Of a DNA stretch of 39,478 nucleotides, positions 1-7,526 are shown piece by piece (position 1 is the first letter of the stretch; each line of letters opens with the position of its first letter). The translations under genes were made by a program, and so were the position numbers. A model generated the notes under the pieces. The model searched no databases. It had not been told where the DNA came from and saw only the letters and a list, made by a program, of their open reading frames with translations. This stretch comes from Fibrobacterota bacterium. Its GTDB lineage: Bacteria > Fibrobacterota > Fibrobacteria > UBA11236. The stretch covers positions 1 through 39,478 of the forward strand of contig JAHFCH010000036.1 in the NCBI GenBank assembly GCA_023249635.1, in the 5' to 3' direction.

Positions 1-2
1 CC

Positions 3-1709
3 GGGTCCGTCATGGATGGTTTCTGCGATTCCGCCGGACGCTTCGCTTTCGATTCGGTGGGCATGGGCCTTTACGTGGTGGAGTCCCGCGACCGGGAAAT
101 CCGCGCCGTGACCCAACGCCTGGCCGTGGACAAGCCCAAGGGGAGCTTCACCCTGCCCACCGTCAAGGTCGGTCCGGTTGGTACTTTGTCGGGCCGCGTA
201 CGCTTCGGCGACGGTCTGGGTGGCCGCGTACTGGTCCGCATCTTCGGCCTGGAACGCGCCACGACTACGGACGTTTCCGGGGCCTACTTTTTCGGCAACG
301 TCCCGGGCGGGGATTATACCCTGCATTTCTCCGGACTCGATCCCTTCATCTTGACGGGGGACAAGACCCAGATACGCGTGATCGCGGGAGCCGTCACCAA
401 CGCCGGCGAATTCGTGCTTGAGCATGGAAGCAAGCAAGCCTTCCATGTCGATGGCGGACGCTTCCGCATCGACGGCGTGGATTCCACCAATCCCATCGTC
501 ATCGAGAACGGCGCATTCCGGACTCCCGTGGACGGGGCCTACCTGTGGGCCAAGGCCAGCGTAGGCCACGCCGATCTGCGCGGCACCATCGCCAGCTTCG
601 CGAAGGATACCGGTGAAACCGCCGTGCGGGCCAACGTGGCGAATTGCGCCCATTGGCTTGCCTTGGCCCGAAGCAGCGGCATGCGCAACCTGCCCGATCC
701 CGTGGCGGGGGCACGCCGCAAACTGGTCCGCTCCCCGGGCGGAGGGTTGGAAACCATCAAGCCCGACAGCAGCGACGGCGCTCTGCTGCTGGTGCGCGAG
801 GCGCGCAAGGCCAGTTCCTCCAAGCCGCTCCTGTTCATTACCGGCGCCAACCTCACCACCGCCGCCCAGGCTATGCTCCTCGCTCCCGACATCGCCGATC
901 GCATGGTGGTGCTGGGCGCAAACAATGACAATTACAACAATGACGATTCCCTGGCCGGCGAGGTGGTCTCGCGCAAAGGCCGCTTCGTGGCCTGGACCCG
1001 CGACCATGTCTGGTCCATCCAAGGCGTCGATTGGAAAAATCCGGAAGCGTTCCCGGCCAACCCCTTGGGGGACGCCCTGCGCAACCAATACGGGCATGAC
1101 ACCATCAACGTATTGCGCGCCTTCGGCTTTTACGGCGACTGGGGCGCGGCGGCCTGGCTATATCGCCCGACGGTATGGGCGGAGGCCCGCAAGCTTGATT
1201 ATTCCGGGCCTGCGCTCAAGGGGGCGGCCTCTACCCGTGCCGCCTTCGATTTCATCGACATTCCCGCATCCGGTGTCGATTGGCACGGGCTCAACGAGGA
1301 ATTCTTCGCAGGCATCAAAGACGCGGGCGCCTATCATCCCTGGCCCTTGCCGGGTTCCCTGGAAGCGGAAGCCTACCGGCTGACTTCCAACGTGGCGCCC
1401 GATACCAATACGGACGAGAAAAGCGATATCGTCGTATTCAAGGGCACCGGAAGCTGGTCCGAGTATTCCGTGGAGCTGAAATCCGCCGCGACCCTGATCC
1501 TGGATTTCCGCTACCTGGCGGCGGGGCAGGCAGGTCTCAAGATAACCGATGATATCTCCGGGGCGATAGCGTTGGTGGATATGCCCGGCCTATCGGCCTG
1601 GGGGAATGCGACAGCGGAATTGCGCCTTGATGCCGGCGTGCATACCTTACGCTTCGAAAGCGTACAAGGTACCTTGCAGCTGAACCGGGTGACCGCCGCG
1701 GCTAAATAG
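3..1709 (+). CDS. Secreted CBM6-like / nucleoside-hydrolase-like protein, 5' partial
   Basis: The frame is open to the left edge (G-S-V precede the first Met), so the N-terminus lies outside the window. The visible part begins with the end of one carboxypeptidase-regulatory-like beta-sandwich and a second complete one (about residues 55-115, ending in a G-D-Y-T-L-H-F strand). A middle region (about 250-430) resembles inosine-uridine nucleoside hydrolases: a DGALLLVREA helix, then 'FITGANLTTAAQAMLL' and 'DIADRMVVLG', like the family's segment before the active-site loop. I do not see the family's N-terminal Asp cluster, so activity is doubtful. The last 115 residues look like a CBM6 beta-sandwich (starts EAEAY, with G-S-W-S-E-Y and a final L-R-F-E). 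Probable exported carbohydrate-related protein, upstream of two esterases on the same strand. Confidence 0.6.
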   Translation, partial: GSVMDGFCDSAGRFAFDSVGMGLYVVESRDREIRAVTQRLAVDKPKGSFTLPTVKVGPVGTLSGRVRFGDGLGGRVLVRIFGLERATTTDVSGAYFFGNVPGGDYTLHFSGLDPFILTGDKTQIRVIAGAVTNAGEFVLEHGSKQAFHVDGGRFRIDGVDSTNPIVIENGAFRTPVDGAYLWAKASVGHADLRGTIASFAKDTGETAVRANVANCAHWLALARSSGMRNLPDPVAGARRKLVRSPGGGLETIKPDSSDGALLLVREARKASSSKPLLFITGANLTTAAQAMLLAPDIADRMVVLGANNDNYNNDDSLAGEVVSRKGRFVAWTRDHVWSIQGVDWKNPEAFPANPLGDALRNQYGHDTINVLRAFGFYGDWGAAAWLYRPTVWAEARKLDYSGPALKGAASTRAAFDFIDIPASGVDWHGLNEEFFAGIKDAGAYHPWPLPGSLEAEAYRLTSNVAPDTNTDEKSDIVVFKGTGSWSEYSVELKSAATLILDFRYLAAGQAGLKITDDISGAIALVDMPGLSAWGNATAELRLDAGVHTLRFESVQGTLQLNRVTAAAK

Positions 1710-1715
1710 GCCAAG

Positions 1716-1730
1716 GCGGAGCCTCTCCGC
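1716..1730 (+). terminator. Short GC-rich stem-loop after the CBM6-like gene
   Basis: GCGGAG, loop CCT, CTCCGC: a perfect 6-bp stem starting 7 bases past the stop codon, followed by only a weak T-rich stretch. It may end the upstream transcript. The rest of the gap to 1907 holds no gene I can support. Confidence 0.35.
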
Positions 1731-1907
1731 GTTTACAATTGGAAACATCGTTTCGGGACCGTCCTGTCGGGCCGAAACCGCTTTGACGCCGAGCCATGAC
1801 TGCCGCACGCGGCCCTCCGCTTGTTTACAAAAGTAAACAAACCCCTCAAGAACACGCCGACTTGCGGGCGCGTCCTGCCTAGATTCCATGCGGGTGGTGG
1901 GGGATGC

Positions 1908-3422
1908 ATGGCGCTTGATCGATATCCGTTATCCGTTATTGTCTCGGCCTTGCTGTGGGCATCGGCTGGTGCCAACGTTTCCTTGACTGCGCCCTTTGGC
2001 GATCATATGGTCCTGCAGCGCGCCACCGCGGTTCCCGTCTGGGGCAAAGCCGCCGCCGGCGAAAGCCTGAGCGTAGCCTTCCGGGGGAAGACCAAAGCAA
2101 CCGTAGCCGCTGCCGACGGTAGCTGGAAGGTTACCCTGGATGCATCCGACGCGGGCGGCCCGTTCGAACTTACCGCCGTAGGCAAGACCACCGTGACGTT
2201 CAAGGACGTGATGGTAGGGGAGGTGTGGCTGGCGAGCGGCCAATCCAACATGGCCTGGACCATGAAAACCCTGGCCGGCCCTAACCTGGACTCCGCCAAG
2301 ACCGCCAATCATCCCGATCTCCGCTATATGAACATGCAGGCGGGCGGCAAATGGACCGCGGTCACCGAAACCACCGTGCTCGACTTTTCCGGTACCGCCT
2401 ATTACTTCTCCAAGGAACTGCAGGCCCGTTTGCAGGTCCCGGTGGGCGTGCTCGTCAGCGCCGTGGGCGGAACCGACGTGGAGCGTTGGATGGACGATGC
2501 CAGCCTGGCCGCCGATCCTTTGCTTTCCAAGGACACGGGCACGGGCGATCTGTATAAAAGGTTCATCGTTCCCCTGCTCGGCTACCCCATCAAGGGCGCC
2601 ATCTGGTATCAAGGGGAGAATAATGCCCGGGACACCTCCACGCCGCATCCGGCCTGGATCTCGGCCAATTACAAAGCGCATTTCACCGCGCTCATCGGCG
2701 GTTGGCGCAAGGCCTGGAAGCAAGGCGATTTCCCCTTTTACTACGTACAGTTGCCCAACATCAACGGGGCGCAGGGAAGCCCGGCGGAAGACCTGAATTG
2801 GCCGCGCTTGCGCGAAGCCCAGCGGCTCTCCCTGACCGCGCCCAATACCGCCATGGCCGTGACCATCGACGTGGGCCAGGCCAATGAATTGCACCCGCCC
2901 GACAAATGGGATGTGGGGCACCGTCTGGCCCTGTGCGCCCGGGCGCGGGAGTACGGGGAGAAGGATCTGGGCTACCAAAGCCCCATGTTCGAATCCATGC
3001 GCGTCGACGGCAAAACCATCCGGCTTTTCTTCCGGCATGCCCAGGGGCTATCCACCCATGGTAACGCCAAGGTGACGGGGTTCGCCATCGCGGGAGCGGA
3101 CGCGAAATGGGCCTGGGGCGACGCCGTCATCAAAGGCGACACGGTGCTGGTTTCGGCGGCAACCATCTCGGCGCCCACCCAAATCCGTTACGGCTGGGGG
3201 CAGAATCCGCCTGTCAGTCTATACAATTCCGATGGCCTACCGGCTTCACCGTTCCAGACCAACGGGCCGCAATTGCCGGTGTCCCTGCAGCCGCGCGCTT
3301 TCGGGGGCGCACGCCCGCTGCGTAACGCTCGCGTTACCCTGGATGCGGTACGCGAGGCCGATGCCCTGGGCCGGTCCCGCTCCGGTCCTATTGCCCTCCC
3401 GGCCTACCCGGTGCGGCCGTGA
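1908..3422 (+). CDS. Sialate O-acetylesterase-like SGNH carbohydrate esterase (SASA family)
   Basis: Members of this family remove O-acetyl groups from sialic acids or plant polysaccharides such as xylan. An N-terminal hydrophobic segment (LSVIVSALLWASAGA) is a likely signal peptide. The usual N-terminal block follows ('APFGDHMVLQRATAVPVWG'), then the SGNH nucleophile motif GQSNM at residues 111-115 (Ser113) and the downstream 'IWYQGENNA' block that is strongly conserved in the family. Length is 504 residues. I start at 1908 because it gives the signal peptide and follows a G-rich site (1892-1902); an in-frame ATG at 1821 would add a non-conserved leader. The stop overlaps the GTG start of the next esterase, suggesting translational coupling. 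The C-terminus contains 'ADALGR', loosely like the tails of neighbouring exported enzymes. Confidence 0.88.
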   Translation: MALDRYPLSVIVSALLWASAGANVSLTAPFGDHMVLQRATAVPVWGKAAAGESLSVAFRGKTKATVAAADGSWKVTLDASDAGGPFELTAVGKTTVTFKDVMVGEVWLASGQSNMAWTMKTLAGPNLDSAKTANHPDLRYMNMQAGGKWTAVTETTVLDFSGTAYYFSKELQARLQVPVGVLVSAVGGTDVERWMDDASLAADPLLSKDTGTGDLYKRFIVPLLGYPIKGAIWYQGENNARDTSTPHPAWISANYKAHFTALIGGWRKAWKQGDFPFYYVQLPNINGAQGSPAEDLNWPRLREAQRLSLTAPNTAMAVTIDVGQANELHPPDKWDVGHRLALCARAREYGEKDLGYQSPMFESMRVDGKTIRLFFRHAQGLSTHGNAKVTGFAIAGADAKWAWGDAVIKGDTVLVSAATISAPTQIRYGWGQNPPVSLYNSDGLPASPFQTNGPQLPVSLQPRAFGGARPLRNARVTLDAVREADALGRSRSGPIALPAYPVRP

Positions 3423-4840
3423 AATTGCGCGCGGCGGTATTCACGGCTTTGACGGCACTCACGGCCCTGGCTTCCGCATCTTCCACGTCCACTGCGCTCG
3501 CCGCCCCGGCGGTTGATCCCTTCGCAGCCTACCTGAACAGCATCCCGGTCGCGGATGCGGCCATCAGCGAAGCCAATAGCGGCTCGGGAACTTCGGCCGT
3601 CACCATGCGCCGATTCACTTTCCCCTCCCGCGGCGGCGCCAATTCCGTCTATGCCATCTACGCCTATCCCCAGGCCGCGGGCAGCTATCCCGGCATCCTG
3701 ATGCTGCACGGGGGCGGCAGCAACGCGGAAGACTTAGCGGGACTGGTACAAGGCTATGCCCAGCGCGGCTATGCCGCCTTGTCGGTGGATCTCCCCGGCA
3801 TCTGCGGGACCGGAAACCACAGCTCAGGCCCCTGGGAAGCCCGGCCCGTAGGCGAGGGCCCGCGCTTCGACGTGGCCACGGGGACGCAGAACAGTACGCT
3901 GGCCGATGCCGAGACCGCGGGGCTGGAGGCTTTCAATTGGTTGCGCGCGCAAGCCAAGGTCAATCCCGCGGCCATGGGCATTACCGGATTCTCCTGGGGA
4001 GGTTACTCCACGACATTCCTTTCCGGCCTGCTCGGCGATAAGGTGAAAGCGGCGTATGCGGTTTTCGGCTGCGGGTTCTACGAGAAAGGTTCGTTCTGGA
4101 AAAGCCTGATCGCTGCGCTGCCGACCACGGACCGGGATACGTGGCTTGCCACCTTCGACGCGGGACGACGCGCACCCGGCATGAAGGCCGCTTATTTCCT
4201 CGAAGGGGAAAGCAACGACACATACTTTTGGCCCGAAGCCGTTTCCGCAACCTTGGCCGCCGTGCCCGGCACCAAGAACCATACCTGGGGCCCCAACCTC
4301 AACCATAAGCAATTGCCCGCCGGCCCCGCCATGCAGCGTCTTTGGTTCGATCATCATCTCAAGGGTTCCGCCGGTGCTTTCGCCACCGCGACCCTCGTCC
4401 GCCTGGAAGATCAGGCCGATGGAACCCGCAAAGCGCGCATCGAAACCGCTTGGCAAGAAGGCCCGGCCGCTCCCGCCGGCGTTACCATTGATTCCGTCCG
4501 CCTGTGGTTCAGCCCGGTCGGCGGCGCCTGGACCGATCGGGTCTGGACCGCCGTGGCGGCCAAGCCAGGGGACAGCGCCTGGACCGCCGTCATCCCGGCT
4601 TCCCAGGCCGGTCTTACCCTAGACGTTTACGCGGTGTCCACGGATTCGCGATCCGTGGCCACCGCTTCCGCAATGCGGAATGCCGGCCCCGTGGGGCCGG
4701 TCACGATCATGCGCGGCGCCGCCCCGTCGGTTAAAACTTCCCCGTCCTACGGTGGCGGTGGCCGTCGCATCCTTTATCCCTCGCGGCCGGATCGATCCGG
4801 CCGCGGACGGGACGCCTTGGGAGAAATATGGCATCAGTAA
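3419..4840 (+). CDS. Exported alpha/beta-hydrolase esterase (acetylxylan-esterase / dienelactone-hydrolase-like)
   Basis: It starts at a GTG overlapping the previous stop (GTGA). Residues 1-29 form a signal peptide rich in Ala, Leu and Thr. The hydrolase core shows the oxyanion-hole segment 'ILMLHGGGSNAED' (about 93-105) and the nucleophile elbow G-F-S-W-G-G with Ser192. Probable Asp and His of the triad fall in the later 'GESNDTYFW' and 'HTWGPNLNHKQLP' segments. A C-terminal beta-domain of about 110 residues with two W-T-A-V repeats may bind substrate or cap the enzyme. It probably hydrolyses carbohydrate ester side chains, in keeping with the neighbouring deacetylase. The last 40 residues are low-complexity and Arg-rich and span a 24-bp perfect palindrome at 4782-4805, so the true C-terminus could be altered by a frameshift. 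Confidence 0.8.
   Translation: MKLRAAVFTALTALTALASASSTSTALAAPAVDPFAAYLNSIPVADAAISEANSGSGTSAVTMRRFTFPSRGGANSVYAIYAYPQAAGSYPGILMLHGGGSNAEDLAGLVQGYAQRGYAALSVDLPGICGTGNHSSGPWEARPVGEGPRFDVATGTQNSTLADAETAGLEAFNWLRAQAKVNPAAMGITGFSWGGYSTTFLSGLLGDKVKAAYAVFGCGFYEKGSFWKSLIAALPTTDRDTWLATFDAGRRAPGMKAAYFLEGESNDTYFWPEAVSATLAAVPGTKNHTWGPNLNHKQLPAGPAMQRLWFDHHLKGSAGAFATATLVRLEDQADGTRKARIETAWQEGPAAPAGVTIDSVRLWFSPVGGAWTDRVWTAVAAKPGDSAWTAVIPASQAGLTLDVYAVSTDSRSVATASAMRNAGPVGPVTIMRGAAPSVKTSPSYGGGGRRILYPSRPDRSGRGRDALGEIWHQ
4782..4805. repeat. Perfect 24-bp palindrome
   Basis: Two self-complementary halves, CGCGGCCGGATC and GATCCGGCCGCG, with no loop. It lies in the last codons of the esterase gene and could form a hairpin or cruciform, or bind a dimeric protein. 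Confidence 0.6.
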
Positions 4841-5085
4841 TCGGAAATCCCACCCCGGACGCGGAAGTGCCGAAGGAATACACCGTAACCGGAAGGTTAC
4901 CCTTGGCGTCGCCTTCGCGTATGGAGGAAGTGTTTTTCCTCGATCCGGATACGTTCCTGGGTCCGGTGCGCCGGGCCTTCAGCGAGCACCTGTCCGCCCT
5001 AGGCGCAGGATCGGGCCTACCGGGCCGCGAGCCGGCCTTTCCCCGTCGGCGCAGGAATCGCCGCGCCGTGCCGCTTTTGCCCTGA
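4828..5085 (+). CDS. Small hypothetical protein (uncertain)
   Basis: An 85-codon frame overlapping the esterase end by 13 bases. A fair ribosome site (GGGAG, 4819-4823) lies just before the ATG. The first 50 residues look protein-like ('EVPKEYTVTGRLPLASPS', 'MEEVFFLDPDTFLGPVRRAF'), but the end is Arg/Pro-rich. No family recognised. It may be a real small gene, a decayed remnant, or a frameshifted continuation of the neighbouring gene. The following bases to 5185 contain nothing else I can call. Confidence 0.3.
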   Translation: MASVIGNPTPDAEVPKEYTVTGRLPLASPSRMEEVFFLDPDTFLGPVRRAFSEHLSALGAGSGLPGREPAFPRRRRNRRAVPLLP

Positions 5086-5185
5086 ATTCCCCCTCGAATC
5101 CCCTATCCCCGCCGCGCCTTTCCCGGTAGGATGCGATGGGGTCAATCAGGTGGGAATTCCGTCATCATTCCGTATCCCTCTAAGG

Positions 5186-6091
5186 ATGAGCAGGCTAGGC
5201 ATGCTGGCCGTGCTCGCCGCGGCCGTTTGCGTCTGCGCCGCCAAACCCTTGCGCATCGGTTATTTCTACGGGCAGAAGGAATACGATGGGGAAGGGGCGC
5301 TGCGCTGGCTGGCCGGCCGGATGGAAGCGGACCATGGCGCCAAAAGCGTATTCTTCGCGGGCCAGGACGTGGATACCGATACCAGCGACGCGACCGCGCT
5401 TGTCATCCCCAACCTGGGGGAGCTCGACAGCTTGGATGTGCTGGTGCTCGACGTGCGGCGATTCTGGTTGAACAAGGCCCAACTCGCCAAGATGCAAGCC
5501 TTCCTCAATTCGGGTAAGGGCATCGTGGGCATCCGGGCGGCGGCCTATGCTTTCTCCTCCTGGAACGCCGGCTTCGGCATCGACTCGGTGATCCTGGGCG
5601 GCGCCTATAACGGGCACACCAACGATTTCGGGTATGACCTGGAACTGACCGCGGCCGGAAAGGCCAGCCCCATCCTCGCCGGGGTTTCGCCCTGGAAGGC
5701 GGGGGACAAGCTGTATCTCCAGGATTACAAGGGGCGCACGCTACAACCCGATTGCGACATATTGATGTACGGGATCCAGGGCGCGGTGCGCAGCCCGGTG
5801 GCATGGACGCGAGTGCGCATGGGGTCGAACATTTTCAACACCACAACCGGTGTGCAATCCGACTTGAAGGATCCGCAGTTCCAGAAGCTGATCGTGAATG
5901 CGGTGCTGTGGGCGGGAAAATCCCTGGGGACGACGGGAATGGTCCGCGCCCAAACGCCCCAAGCCATGTCGCCGGTTTTCGCGCATCGGTTGGCGCAGGC
6001 GCATTATCGCGCCGACGGCAGATATCTGCCCGCCGCGACCGCTCCGGCAGGGGTCGAAGCGCTCCGGAACCTTCCGTCGACCGCGAAATAA
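5186..6091 (+). CDS. Exported ThuA-like domain protein
   Basis: ThuA (trehalose-utilisation) domains have a class-I glutamine-amidotransferase-like fold and are common in carbohydrate clusters; their biochemical role is poorly defined. The start at 5186 gives a compact signal peptide (MSRLGMLAVLAAAVCVCA); an in-frame GTG at 5150 and an ATG at 5201 are alternatives. Support for ThuA: 'LRIGYFYGQKEYDG' as the first strand, 'LDSLDVLVLDVRRFWL', then 'LNSGKGIVGIRAAAYAF' at the position of the ThuA 'G-x-G-x-V-x-I-H' strand, and a final 'FQKLIVNAVLWAGK' helix typical of the family's C-terminus. About 302 residues, usual for the family. Its last 28 codons overlap the convergent alpha-galactosidase gene, and the two C-terminal tails resemble each other. 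Confidence 0.7.
   Translation: MSRLGMLAVLAAAVCVCAAKPLRIGYFYGQKEYDGEGALRWLAGRMEADHGAKSVFFAGQDVDTDTSDATALVIPNLGELDSLDVLVLDVRRFWLNKAQLAKMQAFLNSGKGIVGIRAAAYAFSSWNAGFGIDSVILGGAYNGHTNDFGYDLELTAAGKASPILAGVSPWKAGDKLYLQDYKGRTLQPDCDILMYGIQGAVRSPVAWTRVRMGSNIFNTTTGVQSDLKDPQFQKLIVNAVLWAGKSLGTTGMVRAQTPQAMSPVFAHRLAQAHYRADGRYLPAATAPAGVEALRNLPSTAK
6004..6091. repeat. Convergent gene overlap forming an imperfect inverted repeat
   Basis: Both the ThuA-like gene (+) and the GH27 gene (-) end inside this 88-bp segment, each using the other's last codons in antisense. The segment is roughly self-complementary: both strands read TTAT, then a C-G-C-G stretch and CGACGG, and the centre CGACCGCTCC / GGCAGGGGTCG is an imperfect palindrome. 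As a result both strands encode a similar tail with D-G-R-[YF], then [AT]-P-A-G, then Y-L-P or N-L-P near the end. It may also act as a bidirectional terminator. Confidence 0.6.
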
Positions 6092-7377
6092 CCCACTCCC
6101 GCGCGCAAGCGCATGCCATCGGAGAGCTTTTGCGGCAGTCGTCGGGATAGCGACGTAACGGCAGGGTTACGTAGGCGCAGCAGCACCGCGTCATGGGAAG
6201 CCACCCGGGAAGTGTAGCCCCCCGCAGCGGCCTTGGCTTCCCGCCCGCTCCAGATTTCCCGTACGTCCACGGCCGCGCCATCCCAGAGAATCAAGGAGTC
6301 TTTCCAATCGACGCGGATATCGGCCGTTGCCGCGGTGGCGTTGAACAGGAGCACCGCCTTTTCGCCACCGCGCAATTCCTTGACCCATACCTCCAGCGCG
6401 CCTTTACCGCGGATGCGGTGACCCTGCCGACCCAGGGAATCCTGGTCGATAGCGATGGCTTCGCGGTTGATGACGATGGCTTTTACTGAATCGGTCATGG
6501 CGCTGGGATCGTTCCCGAGTATGAGCGGCGAGGCCATGATGCACCACAAGGAGAAATGCGAACGGTTCTCGGCTACGGTCAGCGTGCCGTTACCCACTTC
6601 CAGCATATCCGGATCATTCCAGCCTCCGGGCGCGGTATACTGCGGTATGCCGGCGTTGTCCGAGGCGTGCGAGACCACCGAGGCCCAGTCGGTATGGATG
6701 TCATGGCCGATGCGCCACATATGGGCCACGGTATCGGACCAGGTGCCCGGCACCACGCCCTTGGTGCCCTGCCCCTTTTCGGACATGGAATAGACGATGG
6801 GCCTGCCGGTGGCTTTCAAGGCATCCCGCATGGCTACGTAGCGGCGCTTGACCTCGGCAACGCTGACACCCGCGGCATCCTCGCCGCTTTGCACGCCGCA
6901 CCAATCGTACTTGAGGAAATCGATGCCATAGGAGGCCAGTTGCCGGGCGTCTTCCTTCTCGTGGCCGAAGCTCCCCATCTTATGCTGGCAGGTGGTGAGG
7001 GTAGGGCATTGATACATGCCGAACTTGAGCCCCTTGGAATGGGCGTAATCGCCGAGCGCTTTCATGCCGGCGGGGAAATTCTTGCTGACGGGGATCAAGG
7101 CGCCCGCGGCGTCACGGCCGGCTTCCAGCCAACCATCGTCCACCACCAGGTACTTATAGCCGGCATCCTTGAGGCCGTTGGTCACGAAGGCATCCGCGAT
7201 GGCCTTGAACTTGGCCTCGGTCATGCCCCCGCCGAATTTATTCCAGCTGTTCCATCCCATAGGAGGCGTTAGGGCCTGGCCGTCGCTCAGGCACCACGCC
7301 ATGGGTGCCGCGCCCATAAGCATCCCGCATAGTAGCATCCATGTTACCTTGCGCCCCCATCCCAACGGTTCACCCAT
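6004..7377 (-). CDS. GH27 alpha-galactosidase
   Basis: It hydrolyses terminal alpha-galactosyl residues (galactomannan, raffinose-type or glycoconjugate substrates) with retention. The start at 7377 follows GGGGAGGTGGCC and gives a signal peptide (about residues 10-30). GH27 hallmarks: 'LTPPMGWNSWNKFGG' (37-50), 'YLVVDDGW' (76-83), the nucleophile in F-L-K-Y-D-W-C (Asp158), the acid/base in W-R-I-G-H-D-I (Asp226), 'GGWNDPDMLEVGNG' (251-264) and 'ASPLILGNDP'. A C-terminal beta-sandwich follows ('ALEVWVKELRGGEKAVLLFN'). The last 70 residues are an extra Arg-rich tail beyond the usual family end, finishing D-G-R-F...G-R-Y-L-P-S. The next gene upstream on the same strand is the LamG protein, 149 bases away. 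Confidence 0.93.
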   Translation of the reverse strand: MGEPLGWGRKVTWMLLCGMLMGAAPMAWCLSDGQALTPPMGWNSWNKFGGGMTEAKFKAIADAFVTNGLKDAGYKYLVVDDGWLEAGRDAAGALIPVSKNFPAGMKALGDYAHSKGLKFGMYQCPTLTTCQHKMGSFGHEKEDARQLASYGIDFLKYDWCGVQSGEDAAGVSVAEVKRRYVAMRDALKATGRPIVYSMSEKGQGTKGVVPGTWSDTVAHMWRIGHDIHTDWASVVSHASDNAGIPQYTAPGGWNDPDMLEVGNGTLTVAENRSHFSLWCIMASPLILGNDPSAMTDSVKAIVINREAIAIDQDSLGRQGHRIRGKGALEVWVKELRGGEKAVLLFNATAATADIRVDWKDSLILWDGAAVDVREIWSGREAKAAAGGYTSRVASHDAVLLRLRNPAVTSLSRRLPQKLSDGMRLRAGVGYFAVDGRFRSASTPAGAVAAGRYLPSAR

Positions 7378-7470
7378 GGCCACCTCCCCTAGCCGCAAAG
7401 GTAGGGTGGATGGCATCCGTCGGGTGTGGGGGGACGTTCACAAGCAGTGACTTCCCTGGATTAGGCGTAT

Positions 7471-7504
7471 AGTGTTTCCCGATTAGGGAAAAGCCTGAAA
7501 CACT
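7471..7504. promoter_or_regulatory. Dyad between LamG and GH27 genes
   Basis: AGTGTTTC (7471-7478) is an exact inverted copy of GAAACACT (7497-7504), with a smaller TCCC/GGGA stem inside. It sits 94 bases upstream of the GH27 start and 23 bases past the LamG stop (both genes on the minus strand), so it could be an operator for the galactosidase or a terminator for the LamG gene. Confidence 0.35.
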
Positions 7505-7526
7505 TCGAGAACGCTTCAGGGATGCT

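Noticed and set aside
613-1383. A 256-codon frame inside the first gene
   Set aside because: Pro/Ala/Trp-rich shadow in another frame of a gene with recognisable domains.
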